Shown: positions 24,564 through 33,450 of the stretch, one piece after another
How positions within the stretch are numbered: position 1 is the stretch's first letter
Layout of the letters: every line of letters starts with the position of its first letter
From: Chryseobacterium sp. FP211-J200
Lineage (GTDB): Bacteria; Bacteroidota; Bacteroidia; Flavobacteriales; Weeksellaceae
DNA length: 64,000 nucleotides
Assembly: GCF_001643375.1 (NCBI RefSeq)
Contig: NZ_LSHB01000002.1
Location: 1 to 64,000 of the forward strand
Direction of reading: 5' to 3'
Notes under the pieces: generated by a model
Database searches by the model: none
The model's input: the letters and a program-made list of their open reading frames with translations, nothing else
Told to the model about the DNA's origin: nothing
Position numbers and translations under genes: made by a program

Positions 24564-25126
24564 AAATATTAGTCTTCGATAATTACGACAGTTTTACTTA
24601 CAATTTGGTTCAAATCATAGAACAGATTGTCGGTTCAGAAGTAGACGTTTTCCGCAACGATAAAATCGCCTTGGAAGACATCAACAAATACGATAAGATC
24701 ATTCTTTCTCCAGGCCCAGGAATTCCAGAAGAAGCAGGGATTTTGTTAGAATTAATAAAGAAATACGCGCCAACGAAATCGATATTCGGTGTTTGTCTTG
24801 GACAACAAGCTATTGCAGAAGCTTTTGGTGGAAGTTTGATCAATCTTTCCGAGATCTATCACGGTGTTGCAACGGAATCTATTCAAATCAATGCGCACCA
24901 GATTTTCAATGGTTTACCAGAAACTTTGGAAGTGGGTAGATATCATTCCTGGGCAGTTAATACAGAAGATCTTCCTTCAGAATTAGAAATCACAAGCGTT
25001 GACAAAAATGGAATGATCATGAGTTTGAAACACAAAACGTATGATGTACACGCTGTTCAGTATCATCCGGAAAGTATCTTGACACCCGATGGTAGAAAGA
25101 TTTTAGAGAATTTTTTAACGAATTAA
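24560..25126 (+). CDS. trpG: Anthranilate synthase component II (glutamine amidotransferase)
   Basis: Provides ammonia from glutamine to TrpE. The 188-residue class I amidotransferase carries the nucleophile Cys in GVCLGQQAIAEAFGG, the oxyanion motif LSPGPGIPEEAG, and the His-x-Glu pair in AVQYHPESIL. Starts inside the end of trpE (4-nt overlap) and ends 1 nt before a broken nuclease gene that has been placed between trpG and trpD. Confidence 0.96.
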   Translation: MKILVFDNYDSFTYNLVQIIEQIVGSEVDVFRNDKIALEDINKYDKIILSPGPGIPEEAGILLELIKKYAPTKSIFGVCLGQQAIAEAFGGSLINLSEIYHGVATESIQINAHQIFNGLPETLEVGRYHSWAVNTEDLPSELEITSVDKNGMIMSLKHKTYDVHAVQYHPESILTPDGRKILENFLTN

Positions 25127-25127
25127 A

Positions 25128-25794
25128 ATGAAAATTTTAAGCTGGAATATTGAGCGATTGAAAATCAATGAAAATACTGAACTGGATTTTATAAAAAAAT
25201 TAATTTCAGAGGAAAATCCTGATTTGTTTTTTTTGACAGAAACCAATTTAACAATAGATTTTGGAACTGAATATTTTAGCATACATTCAAAAGAATTACC
25301 ACATTTTCACGATGGTCAAAAATATAATGAAAAGGAAAATCGAGTCAGCATTTTTTCAAAGTATTCTTTCAGGGAAATAATAGGAACTTATGATAAATAC
25401 ACCGCAATTTGTGGAAAAATCAATACAGAATTTGGAGAACTAACTTTATATGGAAGTATCATCGGAAGTCTCGGCGGACGAGGTTTTCATTTTGAAAATG
25501 ACTTAGAAAATCAAAAAAAAAGAAATTAGAAAAATAGAAGGAAATGTCTGTTATTCAGGAGATTTCAATATTTCATTTTCGGGTTTTAAATATCCTAGCA
25601 AAAAAGTAATTGATGAAACAAAATTATTTTTCGAAAATGAAAATTTGAAGATTTTAACAAAGGAAAATGCAGATTGTGCTATCCATATTGTTATGGACAA
25701 AAGTTTTTTGAATGATAAAAAGGTTACAAGCAAAATGATAAAAATCGACAGAAAAATCTCTGACCACAATGCTGTAATTTGTAAAATTGAATAG
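25128..25794 (+). pseudogene. Endonuclease/exonuclease/phosphatase-family protein, frameshifted
   Basis: Begins MKILSWNIERLKIN, the EEP-family start with the metal-binding Asn, and has PDLFFLTETNL with the catalytic Glu. The frame stops at 25527-25529 just after a run of nine A (25513-25521). Skipping one base there restores an open frame with GNVCYSGDFNISF (the GDFN motif) and ends SDHNAVICKIE (the SDH motif) at 25794, so the intact protein would be about 221 residues with every catalytic motif. A +1 indel in the homopolymer, a sequencing error, or transcriptional slippage could each explain it. It lies 1 nt after trpG and 50 nt before trpD. Confidence 0.85.
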
Positions 25795-25844
25795 TTGGAA
25801 AATTAAAACAAATGAAAAAAAACTTCCATCCTAAAAATTAAAAA

Positions 25845-26834
25845 ATGAAACAAATACTACAATATCTTTTCAACCATCAGACTTTGACAAGAGCCGAAGC
25901 AAAGGCGATTTTGACTGAGATTTCACAGAATAAATTCAATGAAAGCGAGGTTACGGCCTTCGTCACCGTTTTCTTGATGAGAAGCATTACTTTGGAAGAA
26001 CTCACTGGTTTTCGAGAAGCATTACTTCAATTGGCAAAACCTATCGATTTGGGAACGAACGATTTGGTTGATATTGTCGGAACTGGTGGCGACGGAAAAA
26101 ACACGTTCAACATTTCGACTTTGGCGAGTTTCATCGTTGCAGGAACCGGACAAAAAGTCGCTAAACAAGGTAACTACGGCGCATCATCAATCTCTGGTTC
26201 GTCCAATGTTCTGGAAGAATTGGGTTACAAATTCAAAGATAATTCTGAGGATCTTAAAGCTGATCTGGAAAAAGGAAACATCTGTTTCATTCACGCACCA
26301 CTCTTCCATCCAGCTTTGAAATCTGTGGCGCCTTTGAGAAAACAATTGGGACTCAAAACATTCTTCAATATTTTAGGGCCGTTGGTAAATCCGGCGAAAC
26401 CAAAATATTCTATGATTGGCGTTGCAAATCTTGAAATCGCCAGAGTTTATCAATACCTTTTGCAACAGCAGAAAAGCGACTTTATGCTCGTTCACGCTTT
26501 GGATGGTTATGATGAGATTTCATTGACTGGAGATACAAAGATTATCAATAAATTTGGCGAAAAAATATATTCGGCAGAAGATTTGAAATTCAAAAACATA
26601 GAAGCGGAAAGTATTTTTGGAGGTAATACCAAAGAAGAAGCTGCGAAGATTTTCATCAATATTTTGGAAGGGAAAGGAACTGAGGAACAGAATTCTGTAG
26701 TTTTGGCAAACGCTGCAGTCGCACTTTTAAACACTAATAAATATGGAAATTACGACGATTGTCTGGCACTTGCAAAGGAAAGTTTGGAGAGCGGAAAAGC
26801 ATTAAATTGTCTAAAGCAATTAGTCGATAATTAA
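25845..26834 (+). CDS. trpD: Anthranilate phosphoribosyltransferase
   Basis: Transfers the phosphoribosyl group of PRPP to anthranilate. The 329-residue enzyme has the PRPP/metal motifs VDIVGTGGDGKNTFNISTLA and VAKQGNYGASSISGSSNVLE, with HPALKSVAPLRKQLGLKTFF and the NILGPLVNPAKP segment. Glycine-loop residues look complete, so it should be active. It follows the broken nuclease gene and precedes an ankyrin lipoprotein gene by 23 nt. Confidence 0.96.
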   Translation: MKQILQYLFNHQTLTRAEAKAILTEISQNKFNESEVTAFVTVFLMRSITLEELTGFREALLQLAKPIDLGTNDLVDIVGTGGDGKNTFNISTLASFIVAGTGQKVAKQGNYGASSISGSSNVLEELGYKFKDNSEDLKADLEKGNICFIHAPLFHPALKSVAPLRKQLGLKTFFNILGPLVNPAKPKYSMIGVANLEIARVYQYLLQQQKSDFMLVHALDGYDEISLTGDTKIINKFGEKIYSAEDLKFKNIEAESIFGGNTKEEAAKIFINILEGKGTEEQNSVVLANAAVALLNTNKYGNYDDCLALAKESLESGKALNCLKQLVDN

Positions 26835-26857
26835 ATGTAAAATTTAATAAAGCACAA

Positions 26858-28231
26858 ATGAAGAATCTACTCTTATTTTTGATCATATCTTTTGCATTCC
26901 AATCTTGCAAAGACAAGACGGCTGAGAAGAAAACAATTCCAACTCCAGAGATCCAACAAAAAATTGTGGAACTTCCGAAAGTGGAAAGCGAAAAAATAAT
27001 AGAAATCATTAAAAATGGTGATGTTAAAGGCATTCAAGATCTCTTAAAAAAAGGAGTTGATATCGATTCCAGATTCGAAGGATTTTTCAGAGGTGGACGT
27101 CAGGAAAATGCGAACGATTTTTCCAATAAAGACTGGACAATGCTGATGGTAGCAACTTTTTACAACCAAGGAAGAATTGCAGAATTACTACTTAAAAACA
27201 AGGCAAACATCGATGCTCAAAACAAAGCTAGCCATACCGCACTTTTTTTAGCGTGTGCTAACAGAGGTGAAGAAATGGCAAAATTTTTACTTGAAAACAA
27301 TGCCGATGCAACAATTGACAGCAAAGATTCGGATGGAACTTCTACTTTACAATGGGCGATAGCTTATGAATGGAATGATGTTGCTCAAAAAATGTTGGAA
27401 CAAAATGTAGACGTCAATAGTTCCAGTAAAGAAACAGGAAGAAATGTACTGTTAGACGCTTTATACAGCGAAACTATTTCTGAGGATTTGATTTCAAAAA
27501 TCATCGAGAAAGGCGCGAATATCAATTACATCAATCCAAAGGACGGAGAAAACGCTTTGATGATGGCTTGCAGAAGAGATTTTTCCGACATTGCAAAAAT
27601 GATTTTTAGCAAGGGTGGAAATGTAAATTCTGTTTCCCAAAGCGGGACAACGCCACTTTCTTGTGCTTCAGGAAAAAATTCCTGTTCAACAGAACTTATG
27701 CAGTTTTTAATTGAAAAAGGAGCAAAAATAAATCCCAACAACAAATATGGAAGAACACCACTGATAGAAGCTGTTTCATCGAACTGCATAGAAAAAGTGA
27801 AATTTTTGGTGGAAAAAGGAGCCAACGTCAACCAAAAAAGTGACGGTGCTGGAGGTGTTTCTCCACTCTCGGAAGCAGTTTGGGAAACCAATTTCGAAAT
27901 CACAAAATATCTTGTGGAAAACGGTGCAGATGTCAACATCCAGAAAGACAATGGTGATACAGCATTGCTGGAGGCAGTTTGGAATGAGAAGAATTATAAC
28001 GCAGTCAACTTATTAATACAAAAAGGTGCGGATGTTAACAAAACGAATGATGACAAGCAAACGCCCCTTCTAAAAGCCATTCAATATAATCATTACGATA
28101 TTGCGGTATTACTTTTAAAAAACGGAGCAGGAACTGATGTTACAGATTTTTATGGACATACAATCCAAAGTACACTCAAAGAAACCGTCGATAGAACTGG
28201 AAACAAAAAATGGCTCGGTTTGAAATTGTAA
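26858..28231 (+). CDS. Ankyrin-repeat lipoprotein
   Basis: A 457-residue protein with a lipoprotein signal ending in the lipobox FQSC (about residues 13-16) and about twelve ankyrin repeats from residue 45 to the end, recognisable by units such as GRTPLIEAVSSNCIEKVKFL and DTALLEAVWNEKNYNAVNLL. Ankyrin stacks bind proteins; as a lipoprotein it would act in the periplasm or on the outer membrane. It lies between trpD and trpC on the same strand with small gaps, so it is probably transcribed with them, although no link to tryptophan synthesis is known. Confidence 0.88.
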   Translation: MKNLLLFLIISFAFQSCKDKTAEKKTIPTPEIQQKIVELPKVESEKIIEIIKNGDVKGIQDLLKKGVDIDSRFEGFFRGGRQENANDFSNKDWTMLMVATFYNQGRIAELLLKNKANIDAQNKASHTALFLACANRGEEMAKFLLENNADATIDSKDSDGTSTLQWAIAYEWNDVAQKMLEQNVDVNSSSKETGRNVLLDALYSETISEDLISKIIEKGANINYINPKDGENALMMACRRDFSDIAKMIFSKGGNVNSVSQSGTTPLSCASGKNSCSTELMQFLIEKGAKINPNNKYGRTPLIEAVSSNCIEKVKFLVEKGANVNQKSDGAGGVSPLSEAVWETNFEITKYLVENGADVNIQKDNGDTALLEAVWNEKNYNAVNLLIQKGADVNKTNDDKQTPLLKAIQYNHYDIAVLLLKNGAGTDVTDFYGHTIQSTLKETVDRTGNKKWLGLKL

Positions 28232-28279
28232 TTAATTGAAAACGACTTTTAAAATACTTAAACAATATAATTAGAAAGA

Positions 28280-29059
28280 ATGAACATCCTCGATAAAATC
28301 ATAGAACGGAAAAAACAGGAAGTTGCAGGTTCAAAATCTAAAATTACTGTCGAGCAGCTGAAAGATTCAGAATTCTTTGGAAGGGCAACTTTTTCGTTGA
28401 AAGAAACTTTGAAATCCAAATCCGGGATTATTACGGAATTTAAAAGGCAATCACCTAGCAAAGGAATCATCAATAATAAAGTTTCGCCTTTGGAAGTGGT
28501 TTCTCAATACGAAAAATTTGGAGCAAGCGCAGTGTCTATTTTAACTGATAAGGATTTTTTCGGCGGAAGTTTTGAAGATATTTTGAGCGTCAGAGATCAC
28601 ATCAACATTCCAATTTTGAGAAAAGATTTTATGGTCGATGAATATCAATTCTACGAGGCAAAATCAATTGGAGCCGATGTCATTTTGTTGATTGCATCTT
28701 GCCTTTCACCGACTCAGGTTTCGGAATTTACAGAATTGGCTCATCAATTGAATCTTGAAGTTCTATTGGAAATCCATTCCGACGAAGAACTTGTTCATAT
28801 CAATAAAAACGTTGATTTTGTCGGCATCAACAACAGAAATTTGAAGGATTTTAAAGTTGATTTGCAACATTCTGTCAATTTGAAAAACCAACTCCCAAAC
28901 GATATTTTATCAGTTGCAGAAAGTGGGATTTATAATGAAGAAGATTTCAGATTCCTTAAAGAAAAAGGGTTTGATGGATTTTTGATGGGAGAATATTTTA
29001 TGAAGAATCAAGATCCAGGGAAGAAATTTGGGGAACTTATTCAAGAAGTTAGAAATTAG
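28280..29059 (+). CDS. trpC: Indole-3-glycerol phosphate synthase
   Basis: Ring closure of CdRP to indole-3-glycerol phosphate. A 259-residue TIM barrel with the family motifs ITEFKRQSPSKGII, ASAVSILTDKDFFGGSFED, PILRKDFMVDEYQFYEAKSI, GINNRNLKDFKVD and VAESGIYNEEDF, with catalytic Lys and Glu residues in the expected places. It is separate from TrpF here, not fused as in enteric bacteria. A 16-nt spacer with a short repeat separates it from trpF. Confidence 0.96.
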   Translation: MNILDKIIERKKQEVAGSKSKITVEQLKDSEFFGRATFSLKETLKSKSGIITEFKRQSPSKGIINNKVSPLEVVSQYEKFGASAVSILTDKDFFGGSFEDILSVRDHINIPILRKDFMVDEYQFYEAKSIGADVILLIASCLSPTQVSEFTELAHQLNLEVLLEIHSDEELVHINKNVDFVGINNRNLKDFKVDLQHSVNLKNQLPNDILSVAESGIYNEEDFRFLKEKGFDGFLMGEYFMKNQDPGKKFGELIQEVRN

Positions 29060-29075
29060 ATTTTAGAAGTTAGAA
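29044..29075. repeat. Short direct repeat AGAAGTTAGAAAT at the trpC-trpF junction
   Basis: AGAAGTTAGAAAT occurs twice, at about 29045-29057 and 29062-29074, spanning the trpC stop and the trpF leader. Such simple AGAAGTTAGAAATTAGA tracts look like a dispersed family of low-complexity spacers. Confidence 0.45.
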
Positions 29076-29720
29076 ATGGAAAACCAACTAAAACTTAAAG
29101 TTTGTGGACTCACAAAACTTGATCAGATTCAAGAATTAATTGATTTAAAGGCTGATTTCCTAGGCTTTATCTTTTATGATAAATCGCCGAGATTTGTCTT
29201 GAATCATTTAAGTTTAGAACATATTTCAAACATTGAACATTCAGGAAAAGTTGGTGTTTTTGTGAATGAAGATTTGGAGAATATAATTGAAATTGCAGAA
29301 AAGGCAAACTTAAATTTCATCCAACTTCACGGCGACGAGACAGACAATTTCATTTCAGAATTAAGAGAAAAACTGAACCCAGAAATTAAAATAATAAAAG
29401 TCATCAGAATCGGAAATCAAACGCCTGACGAATTACAAAAAACCATCAACGAACAACCAAAAACCATCAACTATCTCCTGTTTGATACGGACTCAAAAGC
29501 TTTTGGAGGAACAGGACAAACCTTCGACTGGAATATTTTAAATGAGATTGAAATTCCAATTCCTTATCTTTTAAGTGGTGGAATTTCGCCCGAGAATAAC
29601 CATCAAATTACAACCATCAACCATCAACCAATCGCGCTCGACATCAATTCGAAATTCGAAATCGAACCGGGACATAAAGATTTAGAAAAAATTAAAAATC
29701 TTTTACCATTATTAAAATGA
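29076..29720 (+). CDS. trpF: Phosphoribosylanthranilate isomerase
   Basis: Amadori rearrangement of phosphoribosylanthranilate. A 214-residue TIM barrel with the catalytic Cys in KVCGLTKLDQIQEL, the segment LGFIFYDKSPRFV, LNFIQLHGDE, the catalytic Asp in LLFDTDSKAFGGTGQTFDW and the phosphate-binding PYLLSGGISPEN. The stop overlaps the start of an OsmC-family gene by 4 nt. Confidence 0.96.
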   Translation: MENQLKLKVCGLTKLDQIQELIDLKADFLGFIFYDKSPRFVLNHLSLEHISNIEHSGKVGVFVNEDLENIIEIAEKANLNFIQLHGDETDNFISELREKLNPEIKIIKVIRIGNQTPDELQKTINEQPKTINYLLFDTDSKAFGGTGQTFDWNILNEIEIPIPYLLSGGISPENNHQITTINHQPIALDINSKFEIEPGHKDLEKIKNLLPLLK

Positions 29721-30190
29721 AGAATCATCAATATAAAAGCAAAATCCTTTGGACCGGAAATACTGCAGAATCAACAAAAAATTATCGTTCTTACACAAGA
29801 AATTACACGATTTCTATTGATGGAAAAACTGATATTTTAGGTTCATCTGACCCAGCTTTTTTAGGAGATACGCAATTGCATAATCCTGAAGACCTTTTGT
29901 TGGCTTCGGTTTCTTCGTGTCATTTGTTATGGTATCTTCATCTTTGTTCCGTGAACAAAATTCTGGTTTTGGAATATGAAGATCTTGCCGAAGGAACAAT
30001 GATCGAGAATGAGAACGGAAGTGGAAAATTCAGTGAAATTACTTTAAAACCAAAGATTGTGGTTGCTGAAAAAGAAATGATACAAAAAGCGGTTGAACTA
30101 CATCAGAAAGCCAATGAATATTGCTTTATAGCCAATTCATTAAACTTCGAAGTGAAACATCAACCAGAAATAACATATAAAGAAAATTAA
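29717..30190 (+). CDS. OsmC-family peroxidase-like protein
   Basis: A 157-residue OsmC/Ohr-type protein, expected to reduce organic hydroperoxides with two redox cysteines. These are visible in [19 protein letters not shown] (first) and [16 protein letters not shown] (second). It overlaps trpF by 4 nt (ATGA) and is followed by trpB after 1 nt, so it is clearly embedded in the trp operon and translated with it. Whether it protects an oxidation-sensitive tryptophan enzyme or is only a passenger cannot be told here. Confidence 0.88.
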   Translation: MKNHQYKSKILWTGNTAESTKNYRSYTRNYTISIDGKTDILGSSDPAFLGDTQLHNPEDLLLASVSSCHLLWYLHLCSVNKILVLEYEDLAEGTMIENENGSGKFSEITLKPKIVVAEKEMIQKAVELHQKANEYCFIANSLNFEVKHQPEITYKEN

Positions 30191-30191
30191 A

Positions 30192-31370
30192 ATGAACTTT
30201 CAAAACCCAGATAAAAATGGCTACTACGGCAATTTCGGAGGTGCTTTCGTTCCTGAAATGCTTTACCCGAACGTTGCCGAATTACAGGAAAAATACATCC
30301 AGATCATCGAATCTGAAGAATTCCAAACTGAGTTTCAGGACTTGCTGAAAAACTATGTCGGACGCGCTACGCCGCTCTATTTCGCAAAAAATCTGAGCGA
30401 AAAATATCAGACGCAGATCTATCTGAAAAGAGAAGATTTGAATCACACTGGAGCACACAAGATCAACAATGCTTTGGGACAAGCTTTGTTAGCTAAAAAA
30501 TTGGGGAAACACAGGATCATTGCAGAAACCGGCGCCGGTCAACACGGCGTTGCAACTGCGACTGCTTGTGCGTTGTTAGGTCTTGAATGCATCGTTTACA
30601 TGGGCGAAGTCGACATTGCAAGACAATCTCCTAATGTTGCCCGAATGAAAATGCTTGGTGCAACCGTAATTCCCGCAACTTCCGGTTCCAAAACCTTGAA
30701 AGATGCGGTGAATGAAGCCTTGAGAGATTGGATCAACAATCCGGAATCTACACATTACATCATCGGAAGCGTGGTTGGCCCGCATCCTTTTCCAGATCTT
30801 GTCGCAAGATTCCAAAGTGTGATCTCGAAGGAGATCAAAGAACAACTGAATGAGAAGATAGGTAGAGAAAATCCAGATTACCTGATTGCCTGCGTTGGCG
30901 GCGGTAGTAATGCGGCAGGGACTTTTTACCATTATGTGAATGAAGAAAGTGTGAAGATCATTGCGGCTGAAGCTGGTGGTTTTGGCGTCGATTCAGGAAA
31001 ATCTGCAGCCACCACTTTTCTTGGAACTTTAGGAATTCTGCACGGAAGCCAAAGTCTTGTAATGCAGACGGAAGACGGTCAAGTCATCGAACCTCATTCT
31101 ATTTCCGCAGGTTTGGATTATCCTGGAATTGGACCAATGCACGCCAATCTTTTCAGAGAGAATCGCGCTGAGTTTTTCAGTATCAATGACGATGAAGCTT
31201 TGAAATCTGCTTTTGAACTGACAAAGATAGAAGGCATCATTCCAGCTCTAGAAAGCGCGCACGCTTTGGCGGTTTTGGATAAAAAGAAATTCGAGAAGGA
31301 TGATGTGGTGGTGATCTGTCTTAGCGGTCGAGGTGATAAGGATATGGAGACTTATTTGAAACATCTGTAA
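30192..31370 (+). CDS. trpB: Tryptophan synthase beta chain
   Basis: PLP enzyme that joins indole and serine. The 392-residue protein has the PLP lysine in [15 protein letters not shown], the phosphate cup [12 protein letters not shown], and the conserved [20 protein letters not shown] and [14 protein letters not shown] segments. It is the TrpB1 type that pairs with TrpA. The stop codon runs directly into the hairpin repeat that separates it from trpA by 76 nt, unusual for these normally tightly coupled subunits. Confidence 0.97.
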   Translation: MNFQNPDKNGYYGNFGGAFVPEMLYPNVAELQEKYIQIIESEEFQTEFQDLLKNYVGRATPLYFAKNLSEKYQTQIYLKREDLNHTGAHKINNALGQALLAKKLGKHRIIAETGAGQHGVATATACALLGLECIVYMGEVDIARQSPNVARMKMLGATVIPATSGSKTLKDAVNEALRDWINNPESTHYIIGSVVGPHPFPDLVARFQSVISKEIKEQLNEKIGRENPDYLIACVGGGSNAAGTFYHYVNEESVKIIAAEAGGFGVDSGKSAATTFLGTLGILHGSQSLVMQTEDGQVIEPHSISAGLDYPGIGPMHANLFRENRAEFFSINDDEALKSAFELTKIEGIIPALESAHALAVLDKKKFEKDDVVVICLSGRGDKDMETYLKHL

Positions 31371-31446
31371 AATGTAAAACGTATTAATGTATTTATGACC
31401 TCAGAATCGTTAATACATTTTACGTCAATACTTTAATACAACAAAA
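31367..31446. repeat. Empty counterpart of the four-helix-bundle cassette repeats
   Basis: The trpB-trpA spacer joins a left half (TGTAAAATGTAAAACG then TATTAATGTATT) and a right half (CGTTAATACATTTTACGTC then AATACTTTAATACAACAAAA) through a loop of about 13 nt. These halves match the two sides of the four-helix-bundle gene at 12228-12590 (one mismatch in 28, about five in 39). AATGTATT and AATACATT give an 8-bp stem. Confidence 0.75.
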
Positions 31447-32181
31447 ATGAAAAAACTAAACATATACTTCACAGCCGGAGTACCCGAGCTGGAATACACA
31501 GGAAAAATAGCCAAACTGATCCAAGATTCTGGAGCGGATATGATGGAAATTGGGATTCCGTATTCTGATCCTGTTGCGGATGGACCTGTGATCCAGGATG
31601 CGCATTCTTTGGCTTTGAAAAACGGAATGAGCATCAAAAAACTATTCGAACAATTAGGAGAAGTCAAGGATTCTGTGACGATTCCTAAGATCTTAATGGG
31701 ATATTTAAATCCAGTTCTGCAATTTGGGTTCGAGAACTTTTGTCAGAAATGTGCGGAAGTGGGCGTTTCGGGACTGATCATTCCAGATCTTCCGCCAATT
31801 GCCTTTGAAAATCAATATGGTGAGATCCTTAAGAAGTACAATCTGAATTTTACTTTTCTCGTAACGCCGGAAACTTCGGAAGAACGCATCCAATATTTGG
31901 ATTCTTTGAGTTCTGGATTTTTGTACGCAGTAAGTTCATCTTCCACCACAGGCAATGCAAACGCTGTTTTGAAGAACGAAGATTACCTGAACAGATTAGC
32001 TTCTTTGAACTTAACAAATCCAGTTTTCATCGGATTCGGGATCAAGGATAAATCGGATTTTGAAAATGTGACCGAGAAAGCTCAAGGCGGAATTATCGGG
32101 ACGGCTTTCGTCAAGATCTTGTTGGAAAATAATGATTGGGAAGCGAAAGGGAAAGCGTTTATTGAAGGTGTGAAAAATTAG
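31447..32181 (+). CDS. trpA: Tryptophan synthase alpha chain
   Basis: Cleaves indole-3-glycerol phosphate to indole, which is channelled to TrpB. The 244-residue TIM barrel has the catalytic Glu in DMMEIGIPYSDPVADGP, the Asp-containing GLIIPDLPP, FLYAVSSSSTTGNAN (loop 6) and FIGFGIKDKSDF, and GGIIGTAFVKILLE near the end. All seven trp functions are therefore present in this cluster. A secreted hypothetical protein gene follows 13 nt later. Confidence 0.96.
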   Translation: MKKLNIYFTAGVPELEYTGKIAKLIQDSGADMMEIGIPYSDPVADGPVIQDAHSLALKNGMSIKKLFEQLGEVKDSVTIPKILMGYLNPVLQFGFENFCQKCAEVGVSGLIIPDLPPIAFENQYGEILKKYNLNFTFLVTPETSEERIQYLDSLSSGFLYAVSSSSTTGNANAVLKNEDYLNRLASLNLTNPVFIGFGIKDKSDFENVTEKAQGGIIGTAFVKILLENNDWEAKGKAFIEGVKN

Positions 32182-32194
32182 TCACTTCCCTAGA

Positions 32195-32887
32195 ATGAAA
32201 ATTTTTACAATCATATTATTCTCCTGTTTCTCAACATTCATATCTGCTCAAATTTGCAGTTGTTCAGAGACACCATATCTTGACGATCTAATTTCTTGCA
32301 AGACCACAGCGTTTCAAAACGGTACAAAAATCTATTGGGAGTTTGATTGTAACTCATCTTGGATCACGTTTCAAAATGGTGCGTTGAAAAAGAAAATATT
32401 TGAACTGGACAAAGATGAAATGGAATTCAGTGGACGATTAGGTTATAAGAGTTGGACAGAATTTGGCAATTCTTTTTTAATTGAAAACAGTGTTGTTTCA
32501 GGTTGTTGTCAACCAGATGAGTATATTCTTTACGATAAAATTACGGGTGATAAAATATCAGATCTTGGAACATTGGTCTTCATTGAGAAAATTGGAGAGA
32601 AGCCATTTGTCTTAACAATAAAAAACAATGATGATCTGATTTTTACGAACCTGAACGATAATAAGTCTTATGTAGTGAAAATCCCAAAAGATAAGATCGC
32701 AAAGACGTTGGAAAACTCAAATGAATTATATGCTGAAAATCTGTTCGGTAATGTTCAAATAAAAAACGGATTGTTATCAATAGAATTGAAATATAAAATT
32801 TCAAAGAAACGCAAATGGAAAAAGGAAATTATAACATTTGATGTGAACAAAGCTGAAAATAATCATCGACAGTCTGCATTGCAATAG
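32195..32887 (+). CDS. Hypothetical secreted protein
   Basis: No family recognised. A 230-residue protein with a signal peptide (IILFSCFSTFISAQ) and cysteine-rich mature N-terminus (CSCSETPYLDDLISC) plus a later VVSGCCQPDEYILYD. The cysteines could form disulfides in the periplasm. It starts 13 nt after trpA, so it may be read from the trp transcript. The last residues (NNHRQSALQ) run into repeat copy C, so the original C-terminus may have been altered by the repeat. Confidence 0.7.
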   Translation: MKIFTIILFSCFSTFISAQICSCSETPYLDDLISCKTTAFQNGTKIYWEFDCNSSWITFQNGALKKKIFELDKDEMEFSGRLGYKSWTEFGNSFLIENSVVSGCCQPDEYILYDKITGDKISDLGTLVFIEKIGEKPFVLTIKNNDDLIFTNLNDNKSYVVKIPKDKIAKTLENSNELYAENLFGNVQIKNGLLSIELKYKISKKRKWKKEIITFDVNKAENNHRQSALQ

Positions 32888-33010
32888 GGATAGAAGTGGT
32901 TATCCTTTTTGTTTTTTGCGTGGGGAAAAGCTTCGGGAAAAACAAAAAGATAGTAACGGATAGCCCGGCCCGAGCGGCGGCCTTAGTGTTGGCGAGGGAT
33001 TGCCCAAATG
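32886..33010. repeat. Dispersed intergenic hairpin repeat, copy C
   Basis: Contains GGGATAGAAGTGGTTATCC, CAAAAAGATAGTAACGGATAG, AGCCCGGCCCGAGCGG and ends GATTGCCCAAAT. Its AGCCCGGCCCGAGCGG core and GCCCAAA end match the corresponding parts of copies A and B (AGCCCGGCTTGAGTGG; TTTGGGCAACTTATCC). Markedly GC-rich for this window. Confidence 0.7.
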
Positions 33011-33017
33011 ATGCTAT

Positions 33018-33055
33018 AAAAAAAAGAGTTTCAATTGACTGAAACTCTTTTTTAT
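33018..33055. terminator. Bidirectional terminator
   Basis: Stem GAGTTTCA / TGAAACTC flanked by A-run on the left and T-run on the right, so it can serve the + strand gene ending at 32887 and the - strand gene ending at 33058. Confidence 0.85.
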
Positions 33056-33057
33056 TT

Positions 33058-33405
33058 TTAATCCTCGTTGCTTTCGAAGATGGTTGAGAAAGCTGATGTG
33101 ACCAGTGAGAGCAAAATACTGAACAAAAGTGCCCACCAGAAACCCGCAACTTCCATACTGTCCATCAGATAATCGGCCAATAAGATGATCAACGCGTTGA
33201 TGACAAATGAAAATAGACCTAATGTCAAGATCGTGATCGGCAATGACAGGATCGATAGGATCGGTCTTACGATCAGGTTGAGAAGTCCCAAAACAATGGC
33301 GAAAATAACAGTGGACATAAAGCCGTCGAAATGGACGCCTGTAAGGACTTTGCTAAGGATAAACGCTGATATTGCGGTGATCAGCAAACGGATAATGAAG
33401 TTCAT
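33058..33405 (-). CDS. Phage-holin-family (4-TM) membrane protein
   Basis: A 115-residue protein of the family often called mycobacterial 4-TM phage holin or PF04020, with four predicted helices: LLITAISAFILSKVL, TVIFAIVLGLLNLIV, ILTLGLFSFVINALIILLAD and FWWALLFSILLSLVTSAFS. The NLIVRPILSILSLPITILTL motif is diagnostic. Despite the name these are chromosomal inner-membrane proteins of unknown function and no phage genes are near. Confidence 0.88.
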   Translation of the reverse strand: MNFIIRLLITAISAFILSKVLTGVHFDGFMSTVIFAIVLGLLNLIVRPILSILSLPITILTLGLFSFVINALIILLADYLMDSMEVAGFWWALLFSILLSLVTSAFSTIFESNED

Positions 33406-33450
33406 AGTTCTGAATTTTATAGGTTAAAACTTTCTATTCAAAAACCAGAC

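Noticed and set aside
25505-25530. Programmed -1 frameshift at the A-run of the nuclease gene
   Set aside because: The -1 frame meets a stop after a few codons; only a +1 (or one-base deletion) restores the protein.
33058-33405. Phage holin indicating a prophage
   Set aside because: The family is chromosomal and widespread; no integrase, capsid, lysin or attachment sites nearby.
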